Shown here: positions 1-8,922 of the stretch, piece by piece
How the letters are laid out: every line of letters starts with the position of its first letter
Position numbering within the stretch: position 1 is the stretch's first letter
NCBI RefSeq assembly: GCF_002163625.1
Contig: NZ_CP020892.1
Location: 310,001 to 374,000 of the forward strand
DNA length: 64,000 nucleotides
Direction of reading: 5' to 3'
Source of the DNA: Pseudomonas sp. M30-35
GTDB lineage: Bacteria; Pseudomonadota; Gammaproteobacteria; Pseudomonadales; Pseudomonadaceae
Program-made: the position numbers and the translations under genes
The notes under the pieces: generated by a model
What the model was told of the DNA's origin: nothing
What the model saw: only the letters and a program-made list of their open reading frames with translations
Database searches by the model: none

Positions 1-967
1 GCGGGTCATCAAAGCTGGGCGCAATAATGCCGCCGTTGACGATCAGGAAATTCACATAGGAACCGGCAAGGCGTGACTCAGGGTGACGGTCCTGTGAACC
101 CTCAACCAAGTCCACACCGGCGCACTCTTCTTCGGTGGCGTACATCGGCCCCGGAATCGGCATCTTATGCACAACCAGTTTGCGGCCTTTGGCGTCTGGG
201 GTGTTTTCTAAAACCCGCATGGCCTTCTGGCAACGTTGGTAGTTTGGGTTCTGTTCATCATCGGTCCAAGCCAGCATGACTTCGCCAGGGCGTACATAGC
301 AGCAAAAGTTGTCGACGTGGCCATCGGTTTCATCGTTGTACAAGCCGTCTGGCAGCCAGATGACTTTATCAATTGCCAAGTGCTGGTTAAGTACGGCCTC
401 GCACTCTTCACGGCTCAGATGCGGATTGCGGTTACGGTTGAGCAGGCACTCTTCAGTGGTGATCAACGTGCCTTCGCCATCAACGTGAATGGAGCCGCCT
501 TCCAGGACAAAACCTTCGGTGCGATAGCGTTTGCAGCTCTCGATCTGCAGGATTTTGCTGGCGACCTGATCGTCACGGTTCCATGGCGAGTACAAACCAC
601 CGTCAAAGCCGCCCCACGCATTGAACTGCCAGTCAACGCCGCGTACTTCGCCCTTGTTGTTAGTGACAAAGGTAGGGCCAGTATCGCGAACCCAGGCATC
701 ATCTGTACTCATCTCAACAATGCGGATATTGCTGTGATCAAGCCGCGCGCAGGCATTTTCATATTGCTGTGCAGATACACAAACAGTCACCGGCTCAAAC
801 TCGGCAATCGCTTTGGCCACCGCGGTGAATGCGTGTTGCGCGGGTTTTCCGCCCAGGCGCCAGTTGTCCGGACGCTGCGGCCAGACCATCCAGGTTTTGC
901 TGTGGGCTTCCCACTCGGCTGGCATGCGAAAGCCATCAGCGCGGGGAGTACTGTTTAAGGTCGTCAT
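1..967 (-). CDS. aguA: Agmatine deiminase AguA (C-terminus beyond window)
   Basis: Hydrolyses agmatine to N-carbamoylputrescine and ammonia in the cytoplasm. The start codon is at 965-967 and the frame stays open to the window edge, giving about 322 residues of an enzyme that is usually near 365. Guanidino-modifying enzyme family signatures are visible: [35 protein letters not shown] and [10 protein letters not shown]. The C-terminal segment with the catalytic Cys is missing only because the window ends. It is downstream of aguB on the same strand, as in the aguRBA operon of P. aeruginosa. Family assignment is very secure. Confidence 0.97.
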   Translation of the reverse strand, partial: MTTLNSTPRADGFRMPAEWEAHSKTWMVWPQRPDNWRLGGKPAQHAFTAVAKAIAEFEPVTVCVSAQQYENACARLDHSNIRIVEMSTDDAWVRDTGPTFVTNNKGEVRGVDWQFNAWGGFDGGLYSPWNRDDQVASKILQIESCKRYRTEGFVLEGGSIHVDGEGTLITTEECLLNRNRNPHLSREECEAVLNQHLAIDKVIWLPDGLYNDETDGHVDNFCCYVRPGEVMLAWTDDEQNPNYQRCQKAMRVLENTPDAKGRKLVVHKMPIPGPMYATEEECAGVDLVEGSQDRHPESRLAGSYVNFLIVNGGIIAPSFDDP

Positions 968-1048
968 CACAAACACCTGCATATAAACGTTAGAAACCGC
1001 CTCTGCAGATCCCCCGAAAGGGGCGCAGCAGAGGGCACTGTGAATAAG

Positions 1049-1927
1049 TTAAGACTCGAGTACACCATCGAGGGTTTTTAGTGGCCCGTACAAATCAGGG
1101 CGACGGTCACGGAATGAGCCCCAGGCGCTGCGCGTGTGTTCAAGCTTGTCGAGATCGAAGCTGTGTACCAGCACACCTTCTTCGGTTTCGTTCAGTTCCT
1201 CAACTTTAGCGCCAAATTGATCTGCAATAAACGATGAGCCGTAGAATGTAATGTCATAGTCGTCTTGTTCTTCGCGACCTATGCGGTTGCTGGCGACCAG
1301 CGGCATCAGGTTGGCGCCAGCATGGCCTTGTTGCACGCGTTGCCAATGATCGCGGGAGCTGATGCTGGGGTCATGTGGCTCGCTACCAATTGCGGTCGGG
1401 TAAAACAGAATTTCGGCGCCAAGCAGCGCCATGCTGCGTGCGCATTCGGGGAACCATTGATCCCAGCAGATACCCACACCGATCTTGGCGTAACGAGTAT
1501 TCCACACTTTAAAACCGCTATCGCCGGGGTTGAAGTAGTACTTCTCGTGATAGCCGGGGCCGTCTGGAATGTGGCTCTTGCGGTAGACACCCAGGTTGCT
1601 ACCGTCGGCATCGATAATCGCAATGCTGTTAAAACGCGCCCGCCCGGCCAGTTCATAAAAGCTGATTGGCAGCACTACTTGCAGCTCTTTGGCAACTTTC
1701 TGGAAATGGGCAATGGCGGCGTTGGCTTCAACGCTGGTCGCCAACTGCAGGTAATCGGGGTTGGGCTTCTGACAGAAGTACGGCGTTTCAAACAGTTCCT
1801 GAATCAGGATGATCTGTGCGCCTTTGGCGGCGGCTTCCCGCACCAACTTTTCAGCGTTAGCGATGTTGGCTGCGCGGTCCCACGAGCAAGTCATTTGCGT
1901 GGCGGCGACGGTAACGGTACGTGACAT
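1049..1927 (-). CDS. aguB: N-carbamoylputrescine amidohydrolase AguB
   Basis: Nitrilase-superfamily enzyme of 292 residues that converts N-carbamoylputrescine to putrescine, CO2 and ammonia, the step after AguA. The Cys of the Glu-Lys-Cys triad lies in GVGICWDQWFPE, with IQELFETPYF and RKSHIPDG supplying the Glu and Lys regions. The frame opens 12 codons further upstream, but the ATG at 1925-1927 is preceded by a good GAGGTG site and gives the family N-terminus MSRTVTVAATQ. The 81-base gap to aguA suggests cotranscription. The AT-rich upstream region carries a large inverted repeat (see 2047-2122). Confidence 0.97.
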   Translation of the reverse strand: MSRTVTVAATQMTCSWDRAANIANAEKLVREAAAKGAQIILIQELFETPYFCQKPNPDYLQLATSVEANAAIAHFQKVAKELQVVLPISFYELAGRARFNSIAIIDADGSNLGVYRKSHIPDGPGYHEKYYFNPGDSGFKVWNTRYAKIGVGICWDQWFPECARSMALLGAEILFYPTAIGSEPHDPSISSRDHWQRVQQGHAGANLMPLVASNRIGREEQDDYDITFYGSSFIADQFGAKVEELNETEEGVLVHSFDLDKLEHTRSAWGSFRDRRPDLYGPLKTLDGVLES

Positions 1928-2046
1928 TGAACACCTCGTGGATAAATTCAGCGCTGGCGCCACAACCTGGGTTGGGGCTTGCTAGGTTGGCAACTTGCGA
2001 GCGGGTTGAAACGACATGGGTTGGCTTGCAATGGCTGTATTTATAG

Positions 2047-2122
2047 TCGATAAAAATCTGCTTTTAAAGCATTTTATTGATGTTAATTATTTATTAAGTG
2101 ATTTTATGCAGATATTTATCGA
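2047..2122. promoter_or_regulatory. Inverted repeat upstream of aguB, candidate AguR operator
   Basis: TCGATAAAAATCTGC at 2047-2061 and GCAGATATTTATCGA at 2108-2122 are reverse complements with one mismatch in 15. Between them is 46 bases of very AT-rich DNA. The right arm runs into a second tandem GATATTTAT unit at 2121-2129. The position, just upstream of aguB and downstream of the TetR gene aguR, fits an operator plus promoter for aguBA. That AguR binds here is inference. Confidence 0.6.
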
Positions 2123-2197
2123 TATTTATTGAGGTGGCGCAACAAGGCAAGCAACTGTCGGGCGGCAGCCGTCAAGAGCTTTAGATGGGAGAGGGCG

Positions 2198-2836
2198 TTA
2201 CAGCGGAGAGGAGCGTTTAGGCAAGCAGCTAGGCAGATACAGACCCAGATAAGCATCGAACACACGCATGCCTTCTTCTGCGAGTCGCGGGCTGATATGG
2301 CCATGCAGCTGGACTGAACGTGCATACACGCGGTCACCTAGTGCCATGGCCAGAGCGAACACATCAATATCATCAGGCAGGGTCGGCAGGGCAAAGTGTT
2401 GTTCGAACAAGGCTTGCATCTGTTGGCCCAGCTCGATGTCGTGTTGGCGGTCGGCGTGGGTAATCTCGCTTAAGCCATGCTGCGCGAGAATCAGTTGGCG
2501 GGCTGCAGCATCATTCGCGTAAATCGCCAGCATGCGCTGCTCGACGATGGCTGAAAGGTCGCGCCAACTGCGTAACTGCTGATGATCAACAGGTTCCTGC
2601 AAACAGGCGCGAAAAGCTGCATGAATATCCGCCGTGAGTGCTTCAAGCAACGCCGGGACGCTGGTGAAGAAGTGATAAACCGAGGACGGCGGGATTTGCG
2701 CACGTTCGGCAACGCTGTAGATCGATAGGCTGGCGGCGCCTTGTTCGGCAAGCAGCTCACGGGCAACCGCAAGAATCGCGGCGATGCGAGCCTGGCTGCT
2801 GGCGCGAGGTTTACGGACAGTTGTAGGGCGCGGCAT
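2198..2836 (-). CDS. aguR: TetR-family regulator AguR
   Basis: TetR-type repressor of 212 residues. The N-terminal helix-turn-helix is seen in ASLSIYSVAERAQIPPSS followed by VYHFFTSVPALLEAL (residues about 35-70). The remainder is the ligand/dimer domain. In P. aeruginosa AguR represses aguBA and responds to agmatine and N-carbamoylputrescine; the gene order aguR-aguB-aguA is the same here, so the ortholog call rests on both family and context. The 270-base gap before aguB holds its probable operator. Confidence 0.9.
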   Translation of the reverse strand: MPRPTTVRKPRASSQARIAAILAVARELLAEQGAASLSIYSVAERAQIPPSSVYHFFTSVPALLEALTADIHAAFRACLQEPVDHQQLRSWRDLSAIVEQRMLAIYANDAAARQLILAQHGLSEITHADRQHDIELGQQMQALFEQHFALPTLPDDIDVFALAMALGDRVYARSVQLHGHISPRLAEEGMRVFDAYLGLYLPSCLPKRSSPL

Positions 2837-2932
2837 GGTTTGCTCGGGTCAAGAAACTTATTGGATGTTAACTCGCCGAGTCGCTAAGCGCGGTGCGACT
2901 CCCCAACTCGACGCTATTTATGCTTGCGCAGA

Positions 2933-3436
2933 TTACAGAATAATCGGTTGGTCGGGCAGCTCATTCGGGTTGCTCACTTGCAGGTTCGCAAGGTATGGCC
3001 TCAGCAAGCCATGCACCTGGTTTATGGCTTCGAGACTGCCTTGGCGCCACAAACCTTGAGCGAAGTGTTTGCACATCCGCGAGCAGATTGCGTCCCACTG
3101 CTCTTGTTCCACGTAGCGCGAGATACCGCGATCTGCGACTATTTCAACGCGATGCTCGGCCAACAGCAGGTAAATCAAAATACCGCTGTTGTGCTCGGTA
3201 TCCCATACGCCTTGCTCGGCAAAAACCTGCTCGGCACGCGAGCGCGACGTTACCCCGGCCAATACATCAACGATGGACAGGCGTGCTTCAATAGCAAAGC
3301 GCACCTCGCCAATATGTTGTGCTTCACCTGTGCCAATGGCTTGGCTGATCTCGTCCAGCAAGGGTGCAGGAAAGCTGCGGCGTAGTTGAAACCAGCCTGA
3401 GAACAGATTGGTGAATATTCGTTTTATCACTGTCAT
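2933..3436 (-). CDS. TPM-domain protein, cytoplasmic type
   Basis: Protein of 167 residues with one TPM domain (Psb32/MOLO-1 fold), seen as FAIEARL, GILIYLLLAEHRVEIVADRGI and the closing G-L-AINQVHGLL region. No signal peptide and no membrane span except a weak hydrophobic N-terminus. The start chosen is the ATG at 3434-3436, which overlaps the stop of the upstream gene as TGATG; an in-frame TTG two codons earlier is less likely. It is the third gene of a lemA-TPM-TPM operon. Exact function of the family is not known; membrane-associated quality control has been proposed for relatives. Confidence 0.85.
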   Translation of the reverse strand: MTVIKRIFTNLFSGWFQLRRSFPAPLLDEISQAIGTGEAQHIGEVRFAIEARLSIVDVLAGVTSRSRAEQVFAEQGVWDTEHNSGILIYLLLAEHRVEIVADRGISRYVEQEQWDAICSRMCKHFAQGLWRQGSLEAINQVHGLLRPYLANLQVSNPNELPDQPIIL

Positions 3437-4296
3437 CACCAACTACCCGACGAACCGCCGCCTCCAAAACTACCGCCGCCGCCGCTAAAGCCGCCGCCCC
3501 CGCCACCAAAACCACCACCGCCAAAGCCGCCTCCACTGCGTCCTGTGCCGCCCCCAAGGCTAATGCCGCCGAAGGGTAGCAACATAATCATTGCGCCGAT
3601 GAATCCGCCGATTAAGGCGGCGCCAAGGGTGCCAATAATAAAAGCACAGAGAATGCCGGTGATGACGCCGCCCAGGCCCATGCGCAGCAATGTCGGGATG
3701 CGTCCGGCCATACCCCGAAAGAACATGGCAATGACCAGACCAAATACACCGACATCCAGCGGGTTTGTGTTTGAGTTGTCGGCCTCGCGAGAGGGTGCAG
3801 GTAAGTCTTCGCCATCAATCAGCAGCGTCAGTGCATTGAGCCCATCGCGAATACCGCCGTAGAAATCGCCCTGCTTAAACCGTGACTCAATGTACTCACG
3901 CTGGATACGCGCGGCCGCAGCATCGGGCACCGCGCCTTCAAGGCCGTACCCGACCTCGATGCGATCGCGTCGGTCATCCTTGGCGACCAGCAGCAACAGG
4001 CCGTCATCTGTGCCTTTGCGGCCAATCTTGTTGGCTTCGGCCACGGCTAATGAGTAACTCTCAATATCTTGTGGCGCGGTGGTCGGCACGATCAGCACGA
4101 CCACTTGCGCGCCTTTGCGTTTCTCTAACGCCACCAACTGCTGGTCGAGTTGATCGATCTGCTCAGCGGTCAGGGTGCCGGTCTGGTCGGTGACATGGCG
4201 CTTGAGCATTGGCACTTCGGCGGCATGGGCCAAAACCGGGGCGATAATCATCAGCGCCAGAACAAGGCGCTGAATCCAGTGGCTAAATGACTGCAT
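3436..4296 (-). CDS. TPM-domain membrane protein, YgcG type
   Basis: Protein of 286 residues: signal peptide (residues about 1-25, ending AHA), TPM domain (about 30-155, including RKGAQVVVLIVPTT, DDGLLLLVAKDDR and EVGYGLEGAVPDA), two or three hydrophobic segments (about 180-240) and a long Gly/Ser-rich tail ending GGSSGSW. This architecture is typical of the YgcG/TPM family paired with LemA. The gene begins one base after the lemA stop and ends overlapping the next TPM gene, so the three are translationally coupled. The tail may be flexible or interact with the cell surface; that is inference. Confidence 0.9.
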   Translation of the reverse strand: MQSFSHWIQRLVLALMIIAPVLAHAAEVPMLKRHVTDQTGTLTAEQIDQLDQQLVALEKRKGAQVVVLIVPTTAPQDIESYSLAVAEANKIGRKGTDDGLLLLVAKDDRRDRIEVGYGLEGAVPDAAAARIQREYIESRFKQGDFYGGIRDGLNALTLLIDGEDLPAPSREADNSNTNPLDVGVFGLVIAMFFRGMAGRIPTLLRMGLGGVITGILCAFIIGTLGAALIGGFIGAMIMLLPFGGISLGGGTGRSGGGFGGGGFGGGGGGFSGGGGSFGGGGSSGSW

Positions 4297-4297
4297 G

Positions 4298-4909
4298 TTA
4301 TTGCGTGGCAGGTTCTGTGCTGCCGCCGAAGTCTACCGTCGGTGCCGTAGAGATTTCTTTCTCGTTTTCGACACTGAAGTTTGGCTTAACCTCATAACTC
4401 AACACCATCGCCGTCAAGTTGTTCGGGAAGGTGCGAATCAAGGTGTTGTATTGCTGAACCGCTTGTACATAGCGGTTGCGCGCAACGGTGACGCGATTTT
4501 CGGTGCCTTCGAGTTGGGCCTGGAGGTTCTGGAACAGACCGTCGGCCTTCAAATCGGGGTAGCGCTCACTGACCACCATCAAGCGCGACAGGGCGCTGGA
4601 TAATTCACCTTGAGCCGCCTGGAATTGCTGCAGCTTTTGTGGGTCGTTGAGCGAGTCAGTATTGATCTGCATGCTGCCAACCTTGGCGCGCGCATTGGTT
4701 ACTTCGACGAATACTTTTTCCTCGTGTTGAGCGTAACCCTTCACGGTATTGACCAGGTTGGGGACCAAGTCTGCACGGCGCTGGTATTGGTTGACGACTT
4801 CAGACCACGCCGCTTTAACCGCTTCGTCCTGACGTTGCATGTCGTTGTAGCCGCAACCCGTAAGCAGGGTCGTCAACAGCACGGTTAATAGTATATGTGC
4901 AGCTTTCAT
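4298..4909 (-). CDS. lemA: LemA family lipoprotein-like protein
   Basis: LemA family protein of 203 residues. Residues 1-19 form a signal with a lipobox, LLTGC, so it is probably a lipoprotein; many LemA proteins instead keep a plain N-terminal membrane anchor. The diagnostic stretch WSEVVNQYQRRADLVPNLV and the following GYAQHEEKVF are present, as is RNRYVQAVQQYN near the C-terminus. It is the first gene of the lemA-TPM-TPM operon. The biological role of LemA in Pseudomonas is unsettled; note that the old name lemA for gacS is a different gene. Confidence 0.92.
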   Translation of the reverse strand: MKAAHILLTVLLTTLLTGCGYNDMQRQDEAVKAAWSEVVNQYQRRADLVPNLVNTVKGYAQHEEKVFVEVTNARAKVGSMQINTDSLNDPQKLQQFQAAQGELSSALSRLMVVSERYPDLKADGLFQNLQAQLEGTENRVTVARNRYVQAVQQYNTLIRTFPNNLTAMVLSYEVKPNFSVENEKEISTAPTVDFGGSTEPATQ

Positions 4910-5038
4910 CGGCGCTCCAGTTCATTCCATTGCGGAGAATATATAGCCGTCAACAATAAGTGAGTCGGTGCAGTTGCGTCAATTTATCACCATTGAGCAG
5001 GCTAAATTGCCGTGGTTGTGCGGGCTCATCTCATGCTG

Positions 5039-5081
5039 ATCTGTCGGGTAGCGTCTTAACATTAGCCGTTACCCGACAGGC
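5039..5081. terminator. Inverted repeat between lemA and the PotF-like gene
   Basis: CTGTCGGGTA and TACCCGACAG form a perfect 10-base stem around a loop of about 19 bases, just downstream of the PotF-like gene on the minus strand. No T-run follows, so it is either a Rho-dependent stop or an RNA-stabilising hairpin. Confidence 0.5.
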
Positions 5082-5101
5082 TTCAAGTGAATGCGAGTCG
5101 A

Positions 5102-6157
5102 CTACTGCGCAGTAAACTGTTGCCAAACCTCGTCGCGCACAGCTTTTTGCTCGTCTGAAAGCGTTTTTAACGTGTACAGGCGGCGTTTGATGTCGATATT
5201 AGGATACAGATCGGGCATCGCCTGCAATGAAGCATCCAGGAACTGTTTGGAGTCGCTGTTAGCGTTCGGATAAAGCGTCTCGGTGGTGATTTTCGCCGCT
5301 ACCTTTGGCTGCATCAGATAATCGATGAAGCGGTGCGCCAGGTCAGCGCGACGTGCAGTGCTTGGAATAACCAGGTTGTCGATAAACAATACCGAGCCTT
5401 CCTCGGGCACGATGAAGTCAACCGGCTGGCCTGCCTGTTTGGCTGCCAGTGCGTCGCCGACCCAGGCCATGGCCATGCACAACGTGCCGTTGTTGAGATC
5501 CTCGATGTACTGCTCGCTGTCGACGTAACGCAGGTTGGGACGAATGTTTTTCAGCAACTCTCCGGCACGGCGAATGCGGCTGGGTGCGCTGCGTGAAAAT
5601 TCGCGGCCTTGATAGTTAAGCACTAACGAGAGTGTTTCATCGGATGCATCCAGAACACTGATGCCGCAGCCGCTAAGGAGTGCACTGCTTTGTGGGTCAA
5701 ACAGCACGCTCCAGCTATCCGGTAATGGACCGCCGTACGCGGCCTCAGCTTGTGGCGTGTTGATTGCCAAGCCGACGGCGCCCCATAAGTAGGGGACGGC
5801 GTAGCGGTTATCGGGGTCGACAGCTGCAAGCTTGCTCAGTAATTGTTTGTCGAGGTGCGTGCGATTAGGCAAACGACTCATATCCAGGGGCAAGATGGCC
5901 TTGGCTTCGATCAATTCGGGAATGGTGTCATTGGATGGCACGGCAACGTCGATGGCTTCACCGCTGGCCATTATCTTGTTCAGCTCTTCCGCTGTGCTGA
6001 AGGTGTGATATTCGACCTTGATACCCGTCTCTGCTTCGAAGTCCTTGAGTACTTGCGGGGCAATGTAATCGTTCCAGTTGTAGACGCGAATCATCTCTTC
6101 AGCGTTGGCCGCGAGTGGAGCCAGTGCGAGTAAAAGTAGAGCGTACAAACGGGGCAT
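5102..6157 (-). CDS. Periplasmic polyamine-binding protein, PotF/SpuD-like (orphan)
   Basis: Extracellular solute-binding protein of about 351 residues, related to SpuD, SpuE and PotF. Signal peptide MPRLYALLLLALAPLAANA; mature start EEMIRVYNWNDYI matches the HVYNWSDYI motif of SpuD/SpuE. Other shared blocks are [22 protein letters not shown] and MAMAWVGDALAA. The frame opens 13 codons earlier but the chosen ATG starts a good signal peptide. In P. aeruginosa an equivalent orphan binding protein (PA0295) lies between aguR and spuI. No transporter partner is adjacent, so it may feed the SpuFGH permease or act as a sensor; both are inference. Confidence 0.88.
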   Translation of the reverse strand: MPRLYALLLLALAPLAANAEEMIRVYNWNDYIAPQVLKDFEAETGIKVEYHTFSTAEELNKIMASGEAIDVAVPSNDTIPELIEAKAILPLDMSRLPNRTHLDKQLLSKLAAVDPDNRYAVPYLWGAVGLAINTPQAEAAYGGPLPDSWSVLFDPQSSALLSGCGISVLDASDETLSLVLNYQGREFSRSAPSRIRRAGELLKNIRPNLRYVDSEQYIEDLNNGTLCMAMAWVGDALAAKQAGQPVDFIVPEEGSVLFIDNLVIPSTARRADLAHRFIDYLMQPKVAAKITTETLYPNANSDSKQFLDASLQAMPDLYPNIDIKRRLYTLKTLSDEQKAVRDEVWQQFTAQ

Positions 6158-6423
6158 AAGTCTGTTCCTGTAAACATAATCAACCGTACCAATCATGACG
6201 GTTGGAAAGTGGGTACTTGGCAGGTCAAACGAAACTACTACGCAATTTATCGCTATGTTGAGACGCTACTCACAGCCTTCAACGGAACATGTTTTATTAG
6301 GCATGGGCATTGCTGAGGCCCGCAGGTCTGGACAATGCCAATCTAGTATTCGGTCAAAACGGCCAATGCCGAGCGCACCTTGTTGTTATTTACGCCTTTG
6401 GCCCGGAACGGCTTTATGCATAC

Positions 6424-6454
6424 ACAAAAAGACGCCGGCTCAATGGCCGGCGTC
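6424..6454 (-). terminator. Rho-independent terminator of spuI
   Basis: On the minus strand the 9-bp stem GACGCCGGC/GCCGGCGTC (6431-6454) is followed by TTTTTGTG. It lies 16 bases after the spuI stop. Confidence 0.9.
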
Positions 6455-6469
6455 GGGTGTTACCTGAGC

Positions 6470-7849
6470 TTATACAGTGTGGAGATACCAGTTGTACTCC
6501 AGGTCTGAAATCGAGTGTTCGAATTCAGCCAGCTCACTTTCTTTGCACGCGACGAAGATGTCGATGTATTCAGGGCTGATGTATTTGGCCATGATTTCAC
6601 TGTCGTCCAACTCACGCAGGGCATCACGCAGGTTGTTTGGCAGGCTCTGTTCTACTTGCTCGTAGGAGTTGCCTTCAATCGGCTCGCCCGGATCAATTTT
6701 GTTAGTCAGGCCATGGTGAATACCGGCCAAAATCGAGGCCATCATCAGGTATGGATTAGCGTCAGCACCGGCAACACGTTGCTCGATACGTACAGAGTCT
6801 GGGCTACCGGTTGGTACGCGGACCGCGACCGTACGGTTATCAAGCCCCCAGCTCGGCGCGTTTGGCACATAAAACTGTGAACCAAAACGACGGTACGAGT
6901 TGACGTTAGGGCAAAGGAAAGCCATTGACGCTGGCATGGTCTCCAAAATGCCGCCAATTGCGTGGCGCAACGCATCGTTTTCCAACGGATCTTCCGAGGT
7001 AAAGATGTTTTCGCCAGTCTTCTTGTCGAGCAAGGAAATATGCACGTGTAGACCATTGCCTGCCTGACCTGGATACGGCTTGGCCATAAAGGTCGAGTCC
7101 ATTTCGTGGTCGTAGGCAATGTTCTTGATCAGGCGCTTAAGCAGCAACGCATAGTCGCAGGCCTTGATCGCGTCTTTGGTATGGTGAAGGTTGACTTCGA
7201 ACTGCGCCGGAGCACTTTCCTTGACGATGGCGTCTGCTGGCAAGTCTTGCTCTTTTGCAGCTTCGAGCATGTCTTGCAGGCAATCAACGTATTCGTCGAG
7301 GTCGTCGATCAGGTAAACCTGAGTCGAGTGCGGGCGTTTACCTGAAATAGGCGAGCGTGGCGGCTGCGGACGGCCGTTCACGTTCTCCTGGTCAATCAGG
7401 TAAAACTCCAATTCGAAAGCGGCGCAAATTGTCAGGCCTAGTTCGTCGAACTTCTGTACTACCTGTCGCAACACTTCTCGTGGGTCGGCAAAGAATGGCT
7501 TGCCATCGAGTTCGTGCATGGTCATCAACAGTTGCGCGGTTGGGCGCTTCTGCCACGGCTCATTACACAGCGTGTCAGGGATAGGAAAACAGATACGGTC
7601 CGCATCGCCAATATCCAGACCCAGACCGGTACTTTCTACCGTTGAGCCATTGATATCGAGTGCGAATAAAGAAGCGGGAAGGTTAATACCTTTCTCGTAC
7701 ACTTTATGGAGACTGGCGCGTTCGATGCGTTTACCACGCACCACGCCATTCATATCTGCAATAAGAAGGTCGACGAACTGGACCTCAGGATGTTCCTTAA
7801 GGAACGCGTTCGCTTCATTAAGCTGAACGGCACGCGGGGGTACCGACAT
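6470..7849 (-). CDS. spuI: Glutamylpolyamine synthetase SpuI (glutamine synthetase family)
   Basis: Protein of 459 residues in the GlnA-like gamma-glutamylpolyamine synthetase family, which ATP-dependently joins glutamate to polyamines as the first step of their catabolism. Glutamine synthetase motifs are clear: FELEFYLID (metal Glu), PAQFEVNLHH, GNGLHVHISL and NRTVAVRVPTG, with the C-terminal RVAGADANPYLMMA. The ATG start follows a recognisable purine-rich site in the spuI-spuA divergent region. Its divergent partner spuA and the downstream terminator match the P. aeruginosa layout. Confidence 0.95.
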   Translation of the reverse strand: MSVPPRAVQLNEANAFLKEHPEVQFVDLLIADMNGVVRGKRIERASLHKVYEKGINLPASLFALDINGSTVESTGLGLDIGDADRICFPIPDTLCNEPWQKRPTAQLLMTMHELDGKPFFADPREVLRQVVQKFDELGLTICAAFELEFYLIDQENVNGRPQPPRSPISGKRPHSTQVYLIDDLDEYVDCLQDMLEAAKEQDLPADAIVKESAPAQFEVNLHHTKDAIKACDYALLLKRLIKNIAYDHEMDSTFMAKPYPGQAGNGLHVHISLLDKKTGENIFTSEDPLENDALRHAIGGILETMPASMAFLCPNVNSYRRFGSQFYVPNAPSWGLDNRTVAVRVPTGSPDSVRIEQRVAGADANPYLMMASILAGIHHGLTNKIDPGEPIEGNSYEQVEQSLPNNLRDALRELDDSEIMAKYISPEYIDIFVACKESELAEFEHSISDLEYNWYLHTV

Positions 7850-7894
7850 GATGCAACACCTTTCTTGTTAAAAATATCAATCATGCGAATGCAC

Positions 7895-8010
7895 AGGTGT
7901 GAGTCAATCTTAAACACCTGGCGCTGTCAAGAGAGGTGTATTTTGCCCCAAAAAGGTGCTGCATGGCCAATTTCAGGGCGTTTCGGGGCTTTTCAGTGAT
8001 CGTGAAAGCC
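7895..8010. promoter_or_regulatory. spuI-spuA divergent promoter region with repeats
   Basis: The 277-base gap between spuI and spuA contains an AGGTGT...ACACCT inverted pair (7895-7900 and 7914-7919), a further AGGTGT at about 7935, and a palindromic segment GGCTTT...AAAGCC at 7987-8010. These are candidate sites for a polyamine-responsive regulator such as PauR; no match to a known consensus was established. Confidence 0.4.
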
Positions 8011-8126
8011 TTTGCCTGTGCGGTGCTCAGTGGTGTGTGTTTAATTTTTTACATGGCTATTGTGAAAAAAAATGAACAAGGCTAAGCTCGGCTCAAACCC
8101 ACTAACAGCAATAAAACGGGTGTCCC

Positions 8127-8879
8127 ATGTCACGCCTGCCGATAATCGGCGTTACCTCTGATACAAAACAGATTGGCCCTCATCCTTACCACGTTACCGG
8201 CGACAAATATGTTCGCGCAGTGGTTTTGGGTGCCGGTGGTCTGCCAGTGATTATTCCATCAATTGGCGAGCTGCTGGATCAGCCTGCTCTGCTCGATAAT
8301 CTGCATGGTTTACTGTTTACCGGCTCACCGTCCAATGTCGAACCTCATCACTATGGTGGCCCGGCCAGCGAGCCAGGCACTCTGCATGATCCTGCGCGTG
8401 ACAGCACTACGTTGCCTCTGTTGAAGGCCGCTATCGCGGCGGGGCTTCCGGTGCTTGGCGTGTGTCGCGGTTTTCAGGAGATGAATGTGGTCTTCGGCGG
8501 TACGCTGCACCAGAAAGTGCACGAAGTTGAAGGCTTTATGGATCATCGCGAGCCTCAAGATGAACCGCTCGAGGTGCAATATGCACCTAGCCACGCGCTG
8601 CATGTGCAGCCCGGTGGCATTCTCGCTGGCATCGGCTTGCCAGCAGAGTTTGAAGTCAATTCTATTCATGGCCAGGGCGTCCAGCGTCTGGCGCCGGGCC
8701 TTCGAGTTGAAGCGCTGGCGCCTGACGGGTTAGTCGAAGCTTTTTCCGTCGAAGGTGCTAAAAGCTTTGCTTTAGGGGTGCAATGGCACCCCGAATGGCA
8801 GGTACGATCTAACCCGAATTATCTCGCCATCTTCCAGGCCTTTGGTGAGGCTTGCAGGAAGAGGGCGGGGCAACGCTGA
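8127..8879 (+). CDS. spuA: Gamma-glutamyl-GABA hydrolase SpuA (class I amidotransferase fold)
   Basis: Protein of 250 residues of the PuuD/SpuA family, which cleaves the gamma-glutamyl group from intermediates such as gamma-glutamyl-GABA in the glutamylated polyamine route. The nucleophile Cys113 lies in GVCRGFQEMNV; the His-Glu pair of the triad is in QWHPEWQ near the C-terminus. The N-terminal PIIGVTSD and LLFTGSPSN blocks are typical. It opens the spuABCDEFGH run, transcribed away from spuI. The 43-base gap to spuB suggests one transcript. Confidence 0.94.
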   Translation: MSRLPIIGVTSDTKQIGPHPYHVTGDKYVRAVVLGAGGLPVIIPSIGELLDQPALLDNLHGLLFTGSPSNVEPHHYGGPASEPGTLHDPARDSTTLPLLKAAIAAGLPVLGVCRGFQEMNVVFGGTLHQKVHEVEGFMDHREPQDEPLEVQYAPSHALHVQPGGILAGIGLPAEFEVNSIHGQGVQRLAPGLRVEALAPDGLVEAFSVEGAKSFALGVQWHPEWQVRSNPNYLAIFQAFGEACRKRAGQR

Positions 8880-8922
8880 GGTCGACTTATTAATAGTCGA
8901 CTCAACCAACCCTGAGGTCTCT

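Noticed and set aside
236..958. 240-codon open frame on the plus strand
   Set aside because: It lies wholly antisense to aguA, which has clear family motifs; composition is that of a shadow frame.
1265..1924. 219-codon plus-strand frame
   Set aside because: Antisense to aguB, no motif.
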